Source: Desulfovibrio sp. An276 (GTDB lineage Bacteria > Desulfobacterota > Desulfovibrionia > Desulfovibrionales > Desulfovibrionaceae). Taken from it: DNA of 34,773 nucleotides. This document shows, one piece after another, positions 6,460-14,571 of the stretch. The stretch is from assembly GCF_002159665.1 (NCBI RefSeq), contig NZ_NFJC01000031.1, positions 1 through 34,773 of the forward strand, written 5' to 3'. Each line of letters begins with the position of its first letter. The first letter of the stretch is position 1. Both the position numbers and the translations under genes were made by a program. Below the pieces are notes generated by a model. That model ran no database searches, was not told the DNA's origin, and saw only the letters and a program-made list of their open reading frames with translations.

Positions 6460-9018
6460 ATGGCCTACTCCTTCTTCCAGAAACTGTTCAGGCGCAAAAG
6501 CGCAGCCAGGGAACAGGCCCTGGCCGAATTCCATACCAGATACGCTTCCTTCAAGGATCTTTTGCAGGCCAACGCGGACATAGCCAAGATCATGGCTACG
6601 CTGGACACTGTCTACCACGGCAGCAAGAGTCTGGATACGGACCAGATACGCCACGAAATCATGCGTGCCATGGTCAGCGTGCGCACCATGAGCGAAAGCT
6701 TAAGCAAGCTCTCCAACGACCGCTATCCTGCCCTGGCTCCGGTGCTCGACAATATCTGCAACCATATCAAAAACGAGCTTGCCTCCTACACTCCTGGCGA
6801 TGTCACGGAGCTCACCCTGCCGCTGTCCGAGGTCGACGCATCCATGACCTACAGCGTGGGTGCCAAGAACGCGAACCTTGGTGAGATACACAACATGCTG
6901 GAAATGCCCGTGCCCAGGGGCTTTGCCATCACCACCAGGGCTGCCCAGCTCTTCATCAATCGCAACAAGGGCCTGTTCACGGCCATGCAGAAAAGCCTTG
7001 CCCAGGTGGACATCGACCATCCCCAGAGCATCCAGCGCACAAGCGATGAGATCTACGAGCTCATCATGGCAACGCCCCTGCCGGAGGAAGTGGAGCGGGC
7101 CCTGCTTGTCACCTACGACAAGGCCTTCGGCAAGGACCCGGACTATCCAGTGGCCCTGCGCTCGAGCGCCATTGCCGAGGACGGTGTCCAGTCCTTTGCA
7201 GGCCAGTACCTTTCCATCCTCGGCGTCACAAGGGGCACTCTGCTCGACTCCTTCAAGAAGGTCCTGGCAAGCCTCTATTCCCCGCGTGCCATAGCCTACA
7301 GGCTGACCAACGGCTACGAGCTCAGCACCTACGGCATGGCCATGTGCTGCCTGCAGATGATCAAGGCCAAGGCTGCAGGCGTTGCCTACTCGCGCCACCC
7401 AGTGAACCTGCGCTCCAACGACGTGCTCATAAACGGCGTCTGGGGCCTTGGCGAGGCAGTGGCGGACGGCTCTGCGCTTCCGGACCAGTGGCTTGTCTCA
7501 AGGGCAACGCACAAGATTACGAGAGAGACCATAGTGGGCAAGCTCACCAAGGTCATGCTGGACAAGAACCCGGACGGCACCATCTCCCCCCACGTGCACG
7601 AGGTGGAGGAGCTTTTGCAAAACCTGCCCTGTCTGACACGGGAACAGGTCCAGGCCATAGCCAAGGCTGCCGTGGAGTTCGAGCACCACTACCAGTATCC
7701 CCAGGACATTGAATGGGCCCTCGACGAGGACGAGCGCCTCTACTTTTTGCAGACAAGGCCCATGGGCTTTGACACCACAAGCGAGGACGTGCGCGCTCCG
7801 GAACTCGAAAAGATCCGTCCCGTCATCTCCCAGGCCGAGGTGGCTGCCAGAGGTGTTGCCTGCGGCAGGGTCATGATCATGGACCCGGACGAGGACATGA
7901 CCCATTTCCCGGAAGGCTACGTGCTGGTCATGACGCACTCCTCCTCCAACGCAACTGTTGCCATGCAGCGCGCCTGCGCCATCGTGGCAGAGGTGGGCTC
8001 CCTCACGGGCCACATGGCCTCGGTCTGTCGCGAATACGGGGTGCCGACCCTCATCAACGCTCCCGGAGCCACCATGCTTCTCGAGGAGGATCAACTTGTC
8101 ACTGTGGACGCCCTGAAGGGACGCGTCTTCAACGGTGAAATCCCCGAGCTTCTCGAACTGCACATTTCAAGGCCGCCTGTTGCGAACACGCCCGCCACGG
8201 TCATGATGCGCCGCATGGCCCCCTACATCCTGCCCCTGCATCTCATTGATCCGCGAGCCGAAACCTTCTCGCCGGAAAACTGCACGTCGTTGCACGACGT
8301 CATGCGCTTTATCCACGAAAAGTCCTACAACGAGATGTTCCTGCTTTCGGACACTGTGTCCGAGGGCAAGGATACGGCTGCCACGAGCTTTTCCGGCCCC
8401 ATCCCCCTCGATCTCTACATCATAGACCTTGGCGGCGGCCTCAAGGATCCGCTCAAACGCACTGCCAGGATCGACGAGGTAACGGATCCCTCGCCCCTGC
8501 GCACCCTGCTCGAGGGCATGCTCAACCCCACAGTCCAGGCCAACGGCCCGCGTCCCGTGAACATGCGCGGCTTCATGTCCGTCATGGGCAACACCATGAT
8601 GAGCGCCAACACGGCCGAGCGCTTTGGCGATCACAGCTACGCCATCGTCTCGGACAAGTATTTGAACTTCTCCTCCCGTGTGGGCTACCACTACGCCATC
8701 CTGGACTGCTGGTGCAGCGCCACGGTGAGCAAGAACTACATACGCTTCGAGTTCGCTGGCGGTGCCGCAGGATCCGTGCAGCGCCAGCGCAGGGTCCGCT
8801 GCATAGGCATCATCCTGAAGGAACTCGGCTTCAGGGTCTCGGTCATAGCGGACCGTGTGCAGGCAAGGTACCAGAAGTACCCGCGCGCGGACATCATGCA
8901 GCGTCTGGATCAGCTTGGCCGCCTGCTCATCATGACAAGGCAAATGGACATGCTCATGACAAGCGAGGAAGCTGTCACAAAGTTTGCCTCCAACTTCCTG
9001 AACGGCGACTACCATTAG
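6460..9018 (+). CDS. PEP synthase/pyruvate phosphate dikinase-like protein with atypical C-terminal region
   Basis: An 852-residue protein. Residues 1-115 are helical and unrecognised. Residues about 125-450 resemble the ATP-grasp domain of PEP synthase: VGAKNANLGEI, VPRGFAIT, VALRSSAIAEDG, SFAGQYLS, VWGLGEAVADG, and PQDIEWALDED followed by LYFLQTRP. Residues about 460-550 are the swivelling phosphohistidine domain, with the motif LTGHMASVCREYGVP and His518 as the likely phosphorylated residue. The usual PEP/pyruvate TIM barrel does not follow. Residues about 560-852 are a different region (LYIIDLGGGL, RPVNMRGFMSVMGNTMMSAN, then Arg- and Cys-containing helices). The enzyme could therefore transfer phosphate to something other than pyruvate; this is inference. 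Monocistronic: a double hairpin terminator follows. Confidence 0.8.
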   Translation: MAYSFFQKLFRRKSAAREQALAEFHTRYASFKDLLQANADIAKIMATLDTVYHGSKSLDTDQIRHEIMRAMVSVRTMSESLSKLSNDRYPALAPVLDNICNHIKNELASYTPGDVTELTLPLSEVDASMTYSVGAKNANLGEIHNMLEMPVPRGFAITTRAAQLFINRNKGLFTAMQKSLAQVDIDHPQSIQRTSDEIYELIMATPLPEEVERALLVTYDKAFGKDPDYPVALRSSAIAEDGVQSFAGQYLSILGVTRGTLLDSFKKVLASLYSPRAIAYRLTNGYELSTYGMAMCCLQMIKAKAAGVAYSRHPVNLRSNDVLINGVWGLGEAVADGSALPDQWLVSRATHKITRETIVGKLTKVMLDKNPDGTISPHVHEVEELLQNLPCLTREQVQAIAKAAVEFEHHYQYPQDIEWALDEDERLYFLQTRPMGFDTTSEDVRAPELEKIRPVISQAEVAARGVACGRVMIMDPDEDMTHFPEGYVLVMTHSSSNATVAMQRACAIVAEVGSLTGHMASVCREYGVPTLINAPGATMLLEEDQLVTVDALKGRVFNGEIPELLELHISRPPVANTPATVMMRRMAPYILPLHLIDPRAETFSPENCTSLHDVMRFIHEKSYNEMFLLSDTVSEGKDTAATSFSGPIPLDLYIIDLGGGLKDPLKRTARIDEVTDPSPLRTLLEGMLNPTVQANGPRPVNMRGFMSVMGNTMMSANTAERFGDHSYAIVSDKYLNFSSRVGYHYAILDCWCSATVSKNYIRFEFAGGAAGSVQRQRRVRCIGIILKELGFRVSVIADRVQARYQKYPRADIMQRLDQLGRLLIMTRQMDMLMTSEEAVTKFASNFLNGDYH

Positions 9019-9035
9019 ACCGACATAGTGCAGCG

Positions 9036-9114
9036 CCCCTGCCCTGGACCTTTCCAGGCAGGGGGGGGCCCTCTCGCACCGTCCGGAAAACACCCTTTTT
9101 CGGACGGTCTTTTT
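9036..9114 (+). terminator. Double-hairpin terminator after the PEP synthase-like gene
   Basis: A first stem (CCCCTGCC / GGCAGGGG, about 9036-9066) is followed by a second with arms ACCGTCCG (9078-9085) and CGGACGGT (9101-9108) and then CTTTTT. The second is the standard Rho-independent terminator. Confidence 0.75.
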
Positions 9115-9152
9115 CCCTGTCCCTCAAAAGCCTTGCGCTCACGGAGTCAGCA

Positions 9153-9863
9153 ATGCCGGACAAACGTGTCCTGTGCCTGGCCATGCGGGCAGCGTTTCCC
9201 AAAACACTGCCCATTCTTGCGGCCTTTCTTTTCCTTGGAATTACCTATGGCGTCTACATGCACGCCTCGGGCTTCAGCTTCTGGTATCCCATGCTCATTG
9301 GCGCAACTGTCTTTGCCGGCTCCATGGAATTTGTGGCCGTGAACCTGCTGCTTGGGGCCTTCTCTCCCCTGCAGGCCCTGGGGCTGACGCTCATGGTGAA
9401 CGCCCGCCATCTCTTCTATGGCCTTTCCATGCTTGAGAAGTACCGTGGCATGGGGGTGAAGAAGCACTATCTCATGTTCGGGCTGTGCGACGAGACCTTT
9501 TCCATCAACTACTCGACCCGCGTTCCCGAGGGCGTGGACAGGGGCTGGTTCTACTTTTTCGTGACCCTGTTCAACCAGATATACTGGGTCTCGGGGGCGA
9601 CACTCGGGGGGCTCTTTGGCTCCTTCATACCCTTTGACACAAAAGGCCTGGGTTTTGTGCTCACAGCCATGTTCATTGTCATCTATCTCGATCAGTTCCT
9701 GCGCGAGGAAAGCCACGCAAGCGGCCTTGCAGGCTACGCTGTCTGCATTCCCTGCCTTGTCCTCTTTGGCCCGCAGGACTTTCTCATACCCTCCATGCTG
9801 GGCATATTGCTTGTCCTGATAGCGCTTCGCCCTGCCCTGGAAAGGGGGAGGCTTTTCTCGTGA
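9153..9863 (+). CDS. azlC: AzlC-family branched-chain amino acid exporter, large subunit
   Basis: A 236-residue membrane protein of the AzlC (LIV-E) family, which with AzlD exports branched-chain amino acids or analogues. Early motif: [20 protein letters not shown]. The family-typical [14 protein letters not shown] and [11 protein letters not shown] segments follow, then GLCDETF. Several membrane helices lie in the second half ([20 protein letters not shown], and [16 protein letters not shown]). The ATG at 9153 has a weak CGGAG site; ATG 9183 would also keep the whole family region. It overlaps azlD by 4 nt, which implies translational coupling and a two-subunit transporter. The preceding terminator separates it from the PEP synthase-like gene. 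Confidence 0.9.
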   Translation: MPDKRVLCLAMRAAFPKTLPILAAFLFLGITYGVYMHASGFSFWYPMLIGATVFAGSMEFVAVNLLLGAFSPLQALGLTLMVNARHLFYGLSMLEKYRGMGVKKHYLMFGLCDETFSINYSTRVPEGVDRGWFYFFVTLFNQIYWVSGATLGGLFGSFIPFDTKGLGFVLTAMFIVIYLDQFLREESHASGLAGYAVCIPCLVLFGPQDFLIPSMLGILLVLIALRPALERGRLFS

Positions 9864-10189
9864 CACCCACGGAACAGATCTGCACAATCGCCATGGTCGT
9901 CCTCGGCACCATGATGACACGTTTCCTGCCTTTTCTGCTCTTTTCCGGCGGGCGCAAGACACCGGACTCCATCCGCTACCTTGGCCGCGTTTTGCCTGCC
10001 GCAGTCTTTGCCATGCTTGTGGTCTACAGCCTCAAGGATACCACAATCCTCTCTGGATCGCACGGGCTCCCGGAACTTCTGGCCTCGCTCCTCGTCATTG
10101 GCCTGCATCTTTGGAAGCGCAACATGATGCTCTCCATAGCAGGTGGCACAGTGTGCTACATGGTGCTTGTCCAGCACGTCTTTGGCTAG
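9860..10189 (+). CDS. azlD: AzlD-family amino acid exporter, small subunit
   Basis: A 109-residue membrane protein beginning at GTG 9860, inside the GTGA overlap with the azlC stop. AzlD-type motifs are [15 protein letters not shown] near the start (residues ~15-29, the arginine-containing helix typical of the family) and [18 protein letters not shown] (~43-60). Two further hydrophobic segments follow ([31 protein letters not shown]). Small partner of AzlC in the inner membrane. No clear terminator is seen in the 215 nt before the next gene, so read-through into the MFS gene is possible. Confidence 0.9.
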   Translation: MTPTEQICTIAMVVLGTMMTRFLPFLLFSGGRKTPDSIRYLGRVLPAAVFAMLVVYSLKDTTILSGSHGLPELLASLLVIGLHLWKRNMMLSIAGGTVCYMVLVQHVFG

Positions 10190-10404
10190 AAAACAGGGGG
10201 AAGGATTTCTTTCTTTTCAAGGACATACGCTGTACATGCTGACTGCGCACCCAAACACTGGCAAAGATTTTTCTTGGGCCCCGTTGCCTTCATGTGCGGG
10301 AAGGCGCATAGTGAATCACAAGCCTCCTCGTGCCGGATCAGAAGCGTCGCCTCGGGCCTGCCCCTTTCGCTTGACAGCCGGCACAAAACCTTCGCGGTGA
10401 CTGT

Positions 10405-11634
10405 ATGCCCTCGCAAACAAATCAAACCCCGGACACCCAAAAGCTGCTGACCCTGGACTTTGTCCTGCTCTTCTTTCTTGCCCTTTTCAGCAACTGCTAC
10501 CTTGCCGTCTACTACTGCTTCGAGCAGTGGCTTGTGAAGGTCGCAGTTGATCCGCACTGGCGAGGCCTTCTGCTTGGCATCCTGTTCGGAACCCTCCTTG
10601 TCGCGCGTCCCTGCGCCATAGTCTTTCTCTTGAAGCGCAACAAGCTGCCTGTCGTCATTGCCTCCCTGCTTGTCAGCTCGGGCGTGCTCTTCAGCTACCA
10701 GTACCTCGATCCTTCCTCACCCCTCTTCGAGTGGACCCTGCTTGGCCTTCGCATCCTTCAGGGAACCTTCCTGGCCCTTTTTTCCACAAGTGTCGTTTCC
10801 GTTCTTGTGAGCTGCATTCCCCCAGGGCAAAGCGCCAGGGGCTTTGCCCTCTTTTCCATCACCTTTCTTCTGCCCTATGGCATCATTCCCTCCCTTGGCG
10901 AATACCTGCTCACCGTAGTCGGGGATGAACCCCATCTCTACGCGCTCACAGGCCTTTTGCTCATTCCCTGTCTCATTATGACAGGCCTTCTCGCCCCACG
11001 CCTCAAAAAGCCCGAGCTTACCCAGCGCAGGCACACGGATTTTCGCCAGTATGTGGGAAGGCTCGCGCTCGGTGTCACCCACTCGGGTCTTGGCCTTGTC
11101 TACGCCTCCATGGTGTCCTTCTCCATTGGCACAAGCACCTGCATCTTCTTCATCAAGGGCCTGTGCACCCTGACAGGGGGAAATCCCGCCTCCTTTTTCT
11201 TCTTCTACACCATGACCATCATTTTGGTGCGCGTCTTCGGCAGCAGGCATCTGGACAGGCTTCCCTGCTACCGCATCGTGCCCATCGTGGCCTGCACCAT
11301 GGCTCTCGGAGTCTTTGTCATAGCCTGGGGCCCCTTGTGGGCCTACGTTCCGGCAACGATTCTCTACGGCGTTTCCCTGGCCCTCCTCTATCCGCTCACG
11401 GCCTCTGTGGTCTACAACCGCTCGACGCCAAGGACGCGTACCGTAAACTCCAATATCATGATGCTCACCTTCGACATGTCCGCGCTCGTTTCCCCCATGC
11501 TGGGTAGTGCCGTCCTCTCCATGGGCTTTGACTACCACGCTGTCATCACTGTTGCGGGCATCATGATCCTTGTCTGCGGCACCCTCTTTACCCTGGACGG
11601 CCTGATCCCAAGGCGGCGCCCGACCCACTACTAA
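10405..11634 (+). CDS. MFS transporter, first of a tandem pair
   Basis: A 409-residue protein with about 12 hydrophobic helices in the Major Facilitator pattern. Helix 1 is LDFVLLFFLALFSNCYLAVYYCFEQW. The loop 2-3 region HWRGLLLGILFGTLLVARP is typical of MFS motif A position. Helix 4-5 carries LQGTFLALFSTSVVSVLVSCIPPGQSARGFALF, as in drug- or metabolite-type members. The second half includes STPRTRTVNSNIMMLTFDMSA. Substrate unknown. The next gene encodes a close paralogue with the same motifs at the same places, 60 nt downstream, so the pair arose by tandem duplication and is probably co-transcribed. A possible -35 (TTGACA at 10372) lies just upstream of the start. Confidence 0.85.
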   Translation: MPSQTNQTPDTQKLLTLDFVLLFFLALFSNCYLAVYYCFEQWLVKVAVDPHWRGLLLGILFGTLLVARPCAIVFLLKRNKLPVVIASLLVSSGVLFSYQYLDPSSPLFEWTLLGLRILQGTFLALFSTSVVSVLVSCIPPGQSARGFALFSITFLLPYGIIPSLGEYLLTVVGDEPHLYALTGLLLIPCLIMTGLLAPRLKKPELTQRRHTDFRQYVGRLALGVTHSGLGLVYASMVSFSIGTSTCIFFIKGLCTLTGGNPASFFFFYTMTIILVRVFGSRHLDRLPCYRIVPIVACTMALGVFVIAWGPLWAYVPATILYGVSLALLYPLTASVVYNRSTPRTRTVNSNIMMLTFDMSALVSPMLGSAVLSMGFDYHAVITVAGIMILVCGTLFTLDGLIPRRRPTHY

Positions 11635-11694
11635 CCCCAAAGGGGCGAGACGCCCCGTACCTTCAGCGAATACCTACCTTGCAGGACTGACCTC

Positions 11695-12969
11695 ATGTTT
11701 TCCCGCAAAAGAAAGACTGCAGCCCCCACCGCCAGATCCGCAGGACAGAAGCTCTTGAGCCTCGACTTTGTCCTGCTCTTCTTTCTTGTCCTGTTCAGCA
11801 ACTGCTACCTTGCCGTCTACTACTGCTTCGAGCAGTGGCTCGAAGGCCTTGCCGTTGCGCCAGACTGGCGAGGGCTTCTTCTTGGCGCCCTCTTCGGCAT
11901 GGTCATGGTCACAAGACCCCTTGCCAGCGTCTACATGCTGAGATTCAACAAACTGCCGGCAGTCCTGGTCTCGCTGCTCATCTCCTCTGGCGTGCTTTTG
12001 GCCTATCAGTACCTCGACCCCACCTCTCCGCTTTTCGAGTGGTATCTTTTGATCCTGCGCCTTGTGCAGGGCTTTTTCCTGGCCATCTTCTCCTCCTGCG
12101 TCATCTCCCTTCTGGTCGAGTGCATCCCGCCAGGGCAAAGCGCCAGGGGCTTTGCGCTCTTCTCCCTCACAGGCCTTTTGCCCTACGCGCTTTTGCCAAG
12201 CGTAGGCGAGCTTCTCCTTCCCCTGGTTGGTGGCGAGGCAAAACTCTTTGCCTGGACAAGTGCCCTGCTCATCCCCTGTCTTGTCATGACCATCCTTCTT
12301 GCGCCAAAGCTGAAGAAACCGGAGATCTCCTCCTCTGCCCAGGCTGATTTCGCAAACTACACAAAGGGCATCGTGCGCGGCGTCACCCACTCCGGCCTTG
12401 GCCTTGTCTTTGCTGCCCTCCTGACCTTCAGTCTGGTCACCCAGACCTGCATCTTCTTCATGAAGGGCCTGTGCAGCGTCACCGGCACGGATCCGGCCAA
12501 GTTCTTCTTCTACTATACGGTCACCATCATGATCGTACGCGTGATAGGCTCAAACAGGCTCGACACCCTGCCCCGCTACCGCATCGTGCCCGTTGTGGCC
12601 TGTACCCTTGCCACAAGCCTTGCCATCATCTGCTACGCTCCAACCTGGCTCTACATCCCGGCGGTCATTCTCTACGGCATTTCCATTTCCCTGCTCTATC
12701 CGCTCATGGCCTCGGTCATCTACAACCGTTCTACGCCGGAGACGAGGACAGTGAACTCCAATCTCATGATGCTCATGTTTGACGCGGCAGGCGTCTTCTC
12801 GCCTCTTCTTGGTGGCACCATCATGAACCTGGGTCTTGGCTATCAGGCCGTCATCTCTGCAGCAGCCCTTATGGCCCTCGTGAGCGGCCTGTGCTTCACC
12901 CTGGACAGGGTACGCCTGGCAGTTGAGGAAAAGAGGCAGCGCGCAGCAAGAGCCTCATCCGGGGAATAG
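11695..12969 (+). CDS. MFS transporter, second of a tandem pair
   Basis: A 424-residue paralogue of the preceding transporter. The two share long stretches, for example LDFVLLFFL, FSNCYLAVYYCFEQWL, PPGQSARGFALFS, GVTHSGLGLV, CIFF(I/M)KGLC and NSN(I/L)MML. Differences gather at both termini and in several helix faces, so substrate range may have changed. The C-terminus carries an extra basic tail (VEEKRQRAARASSGE). MFS proteins usually act as single chains, but closely paired paralogues occasionally form heteromers. That is only a possibility here. A short hairpin (GGGGCG / CGCCCC) lies in the 60-nt gap before it. A Rho-independent terminator follows. Confidence 0.85.
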   Translation: MFSRKRKTAAPTARSAGQKLLSLDFVLLFFLVLFSNCYLAVYYCFEQWLEGLAVAPDWRGLLLGALFGMVMVTRPLASVYMLRFNKLPAVLVSLLISSGVLLAYQYLDPTSPLFEWYLLILRLVQGFFLAIFSSCVISLLVECIPPGQSARGFALFSLTGLLPYALLPSVGELLLPLVGGEAKLFAWTSALLIPCLVMTILLAPKLKKPEISSSAQADFANYTKGIVRGVTHSGLGLVFAALLTFSLVTQTCIFFMKGLCSVTGTDPAKFFFYYTVTIMIVRVIGSNRLDTLPRYRIVPVVACTLATSLAIICYAPTWLYIPAVILYGISISLLYPLMASVIYNRSTPETRTVNSNLMMLMFDAAGVFSPLLGGTIMNLGLGYQAVISAAALMALVSGLCFTLDRVRLAVEEKRQRAARASSGE

Positions 12970-12991
12970 GAACTCCGGATATCCTTTGTGA

Positions 12992-13033
12992 AGCGGGACC
13001 ATGCACATGCGCGTGGCCCCGCTCTGCTTTTTT
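12992..13033 (+). terminator. Terminator after the MFS pair
   Basis: Arms AGCGGG (12992-12997) and CCCGCT, extended inward by CCA/TGG pairing, are followed within 5 nt by TTTTTT. Confidence 0.7.
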
Positions 13034-13230
13034 GGGCCGATACGGGCAAGAGACAAGCCAGGCAATCCCCTTTGAGTCTCCCCCTGTCAACAAAGTGAGC
13101 ACACACCTTTTTCGCCTGTGCAGCTGCTGAACACCAGGCATCCTGCCTTGTGTACGGATTTTGCCCACTCTCTTCTGCAATACCACAAAAAGCGGCCATA
13201 CAGGCGGATTTTTCCAAAGTTTTGGCAAAA

Positions 13231-13246
13231 TGGCACACCTTGTGCA
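13231..13246 (+). promoter_or_regulatory. Sigma-54-type (-24/-12) promoter upstream of the zraP-like gene
   Basis: TGGCACACCTTGTGCA has the -24 element TGGCAC intact and GC at the -12 position, with exactly 10 nt between GG (13232-13233) and GC (13244-13245). That is the invariant sigma-54 spacing. Only the first base of TTGC deviates (GTGC). Transcription would start near 13257, giving a 5' leader of about 130 nt. In E. coli, zraP is driven by sigma-54 under the ZraSR two-component system, so the match fits the gene. No zraSR genes are in the window. Confidence 0.65.
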
Positions 13247-13389
13247 TTATTCAAAACAACAGAGCGAACAGGCTCTCCTTCCAAGGCAAATCTTCCAAGA
13301 CAAACCACTGAGACCGGGAACTCCGGGACCAGGCACCACAAGACAACCAGACATAGAGCCAGAAAGGCAAATCACAAGGAGATACAACC

Positions 13390-13923
13390 ATGACGTCCAG
13401 CAAGAAGATCTTCATCGTCCCCGCACTCGCAGCCGGTATTCTCGGAGCAGGACTGCTCGCATCCCCCACAAGCGCAGAAGCATGGCGCGGCGACTGCTAC
13501 GGCCCCAGGGGCGGCTACGAGTGCCCCGGCTACGGTCCCGGTGAGGGCAGAGGCTATGGACACGGCTACCATCGCGGCTGGCACCACGGCGGCTGGCACG
13601 GCAACTGCCCATACTACGGCGAGAGAGGCGACTACCGTGGCTACCACCACCGCGGCTGGAACAAAGGCTACGCTGCCAACCTCTCCCCCGAACAGCGCAA
13701 GACATATGACAAGCTCGTAGACGACTTCAATGCCAAGGCAGAGCCCTTGCGTGACCAGATGTTCATAAAGCGCGCAGAACTGCGCGCCCTGGAAAATTCC
13801 ACAAATGCCAGCAAGGCCGAAGTGGACAAGACCGCCAGAGAATTCCTGGATCTGCGCAATCAGATGCGTGATCTCCACGACAAGCTCGTGCAGGATATGG
13901 AAAAGGCAGGCCTCTACAGATAA
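13390..13923 (+). CDS. ZraP/CpxP-like periplasmic metal-stress protein
   Basis: A 177-residue exported protein. It has a signal peptide (KKIFIVPALAAGILGAGLLA, cleavage near AEA). Residues about 32-95 are rich in Gly, His, Tyr and Arg (YGHGYHRGWHHGGWHGNC) and contain three cysteines (in DCYG, ECPG, NCPY), a plausible Zn or Cu binding segment. The helical part starts LSPEQRKTYDKLVDDFNAKA, followed by two more helices (DQMFIKRAELRAL; ARDFL-like DLRNQMRDLHDKL). This is the ZraP/Spy/CpxP pattern with its LTPEQ-like start. ZraP is a zinc-binding periplasmic chaperone and repressor of ZraSR signalling. A start at ATG 13390 follows AAGGAG. Terminator directly after. The metal-rich segment is longer than in E. 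coli ZraP. Confidence 0.8.
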   Translation: MTSSKKIFIVPALAAGILGAGLLASPTSAEAWRGDCYGPRGGYECPGYGPGEGRGYGHGYHRGWHHGGWHGNCPYYGERGDYRGYHHRGWNKGYAANLSPEQRKTYDKLVDDFNAKAEPLRDQMFIKRAELRALENSTNASKAEVDKTAREFLDLRNQMRDLHDKLVQDMEKAGLYR

Positions 13924-13957
13924 CCAAAGACGCAGTCCCCAAGGTCAGGGGTAGCAC

Positions 13958-13990
13958 AAAAAGGGAAGATCGCAGGATCTTCCCTTTTTT
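13958..13990 (+). terminator. Terminator of the zraP-like gene
   Basis: Near-perfect palindrome AAAAAGGGAAGATC / GATCTTCCCTTTTTT around a GCAG loop. It is A/T-flanked on both sides, so it could work in both directions. Confidence 0.9.
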
Positions 13991-14004
13991 GCTGGTGGCA
14001 TCCC

Positions 14005-14455
14005 TTGTCCCCGTGTGCTTCAGGGGCAGGGACAAATGTTTCGGAGTCCTGAGGGTAAAATTCGTCGACAACTGTTTGCGATCATTTCTCTTTTATGGGC
14101 ATTGTTTTTTTCGCCTTATCCCCATTGTAGCGCTTTGGGTTTCGAAATTTGAAAGACAAAATCCGTCGGCAACAATCCGCAATCATTTTTCTTTTCGATG
14201 TTTTCATTTTTCCCGCTTGTATTGCGTATCGTCGATGCATCAAGGGACCTGGAACTTGGACCGTACTGCTGCTGTGCCCAGAATTCCGTGCCTACTCCCA
14301 AGTGCCCCTGCCACCGCGCAGCTACTTGGCAGGGGCAAATCTTTCGGAGTCTAGAAGGCAAAAAACGTCGATAACACTACGCAATCATTTCTTTTTTTGA
14401 CGATCTCATTTTCCCGCTTGTATTGCGTCAGACTGATGCATCAGGGGATCTGGAC
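14005..14455. repeat. Three diverged copies of a ~100-bp non-coding repeat with stem-loops
   Basis: Units anchored on TTTCGgAgT begin at 14039, 14140 and 14342. Each continues with a purine-rich stretch, AAAA..CGTCG..AAC, GC(A/G)ATCATTT and a T-rich part. Copies 2 and 3 also share CCCGCTTGTATTGCGT and GATGCATCA(A/G)GGGA(C/T)CTGG. Copies 1 and 3 are preceded by a stem-loop: TTGTCCC/GGGACAA (14005-14035), and the perfect 10-bp TGCCCCTGCC/GGCAGGGGCA (14303-14337). No coding potential is seen. The remainder up to 14571 shows nothing further. It could be multicopy regulatory DNA, a small-RNA family or remnants of a mobile element linked to the Rpn-type gene that follows. Confidence 0.55.
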
Positions 14456-14571
14456 ATAGATACAACCTCTGTGGTCTCACACTGTCTTGCGCACACTCTG
14501 GGAACTCTGCTCACAAGTACCGGCTATTTTCCTGAGGACAAACTACAGTAGCCCAGCAGGGTGCCCCCTGA

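Noticed and set aside
12896..13228. Minus-strand frame downstream of the MFS pair
   Set aside because: It crosses the terminator and overlaps the end of the MFS gene; no start signal or domain.
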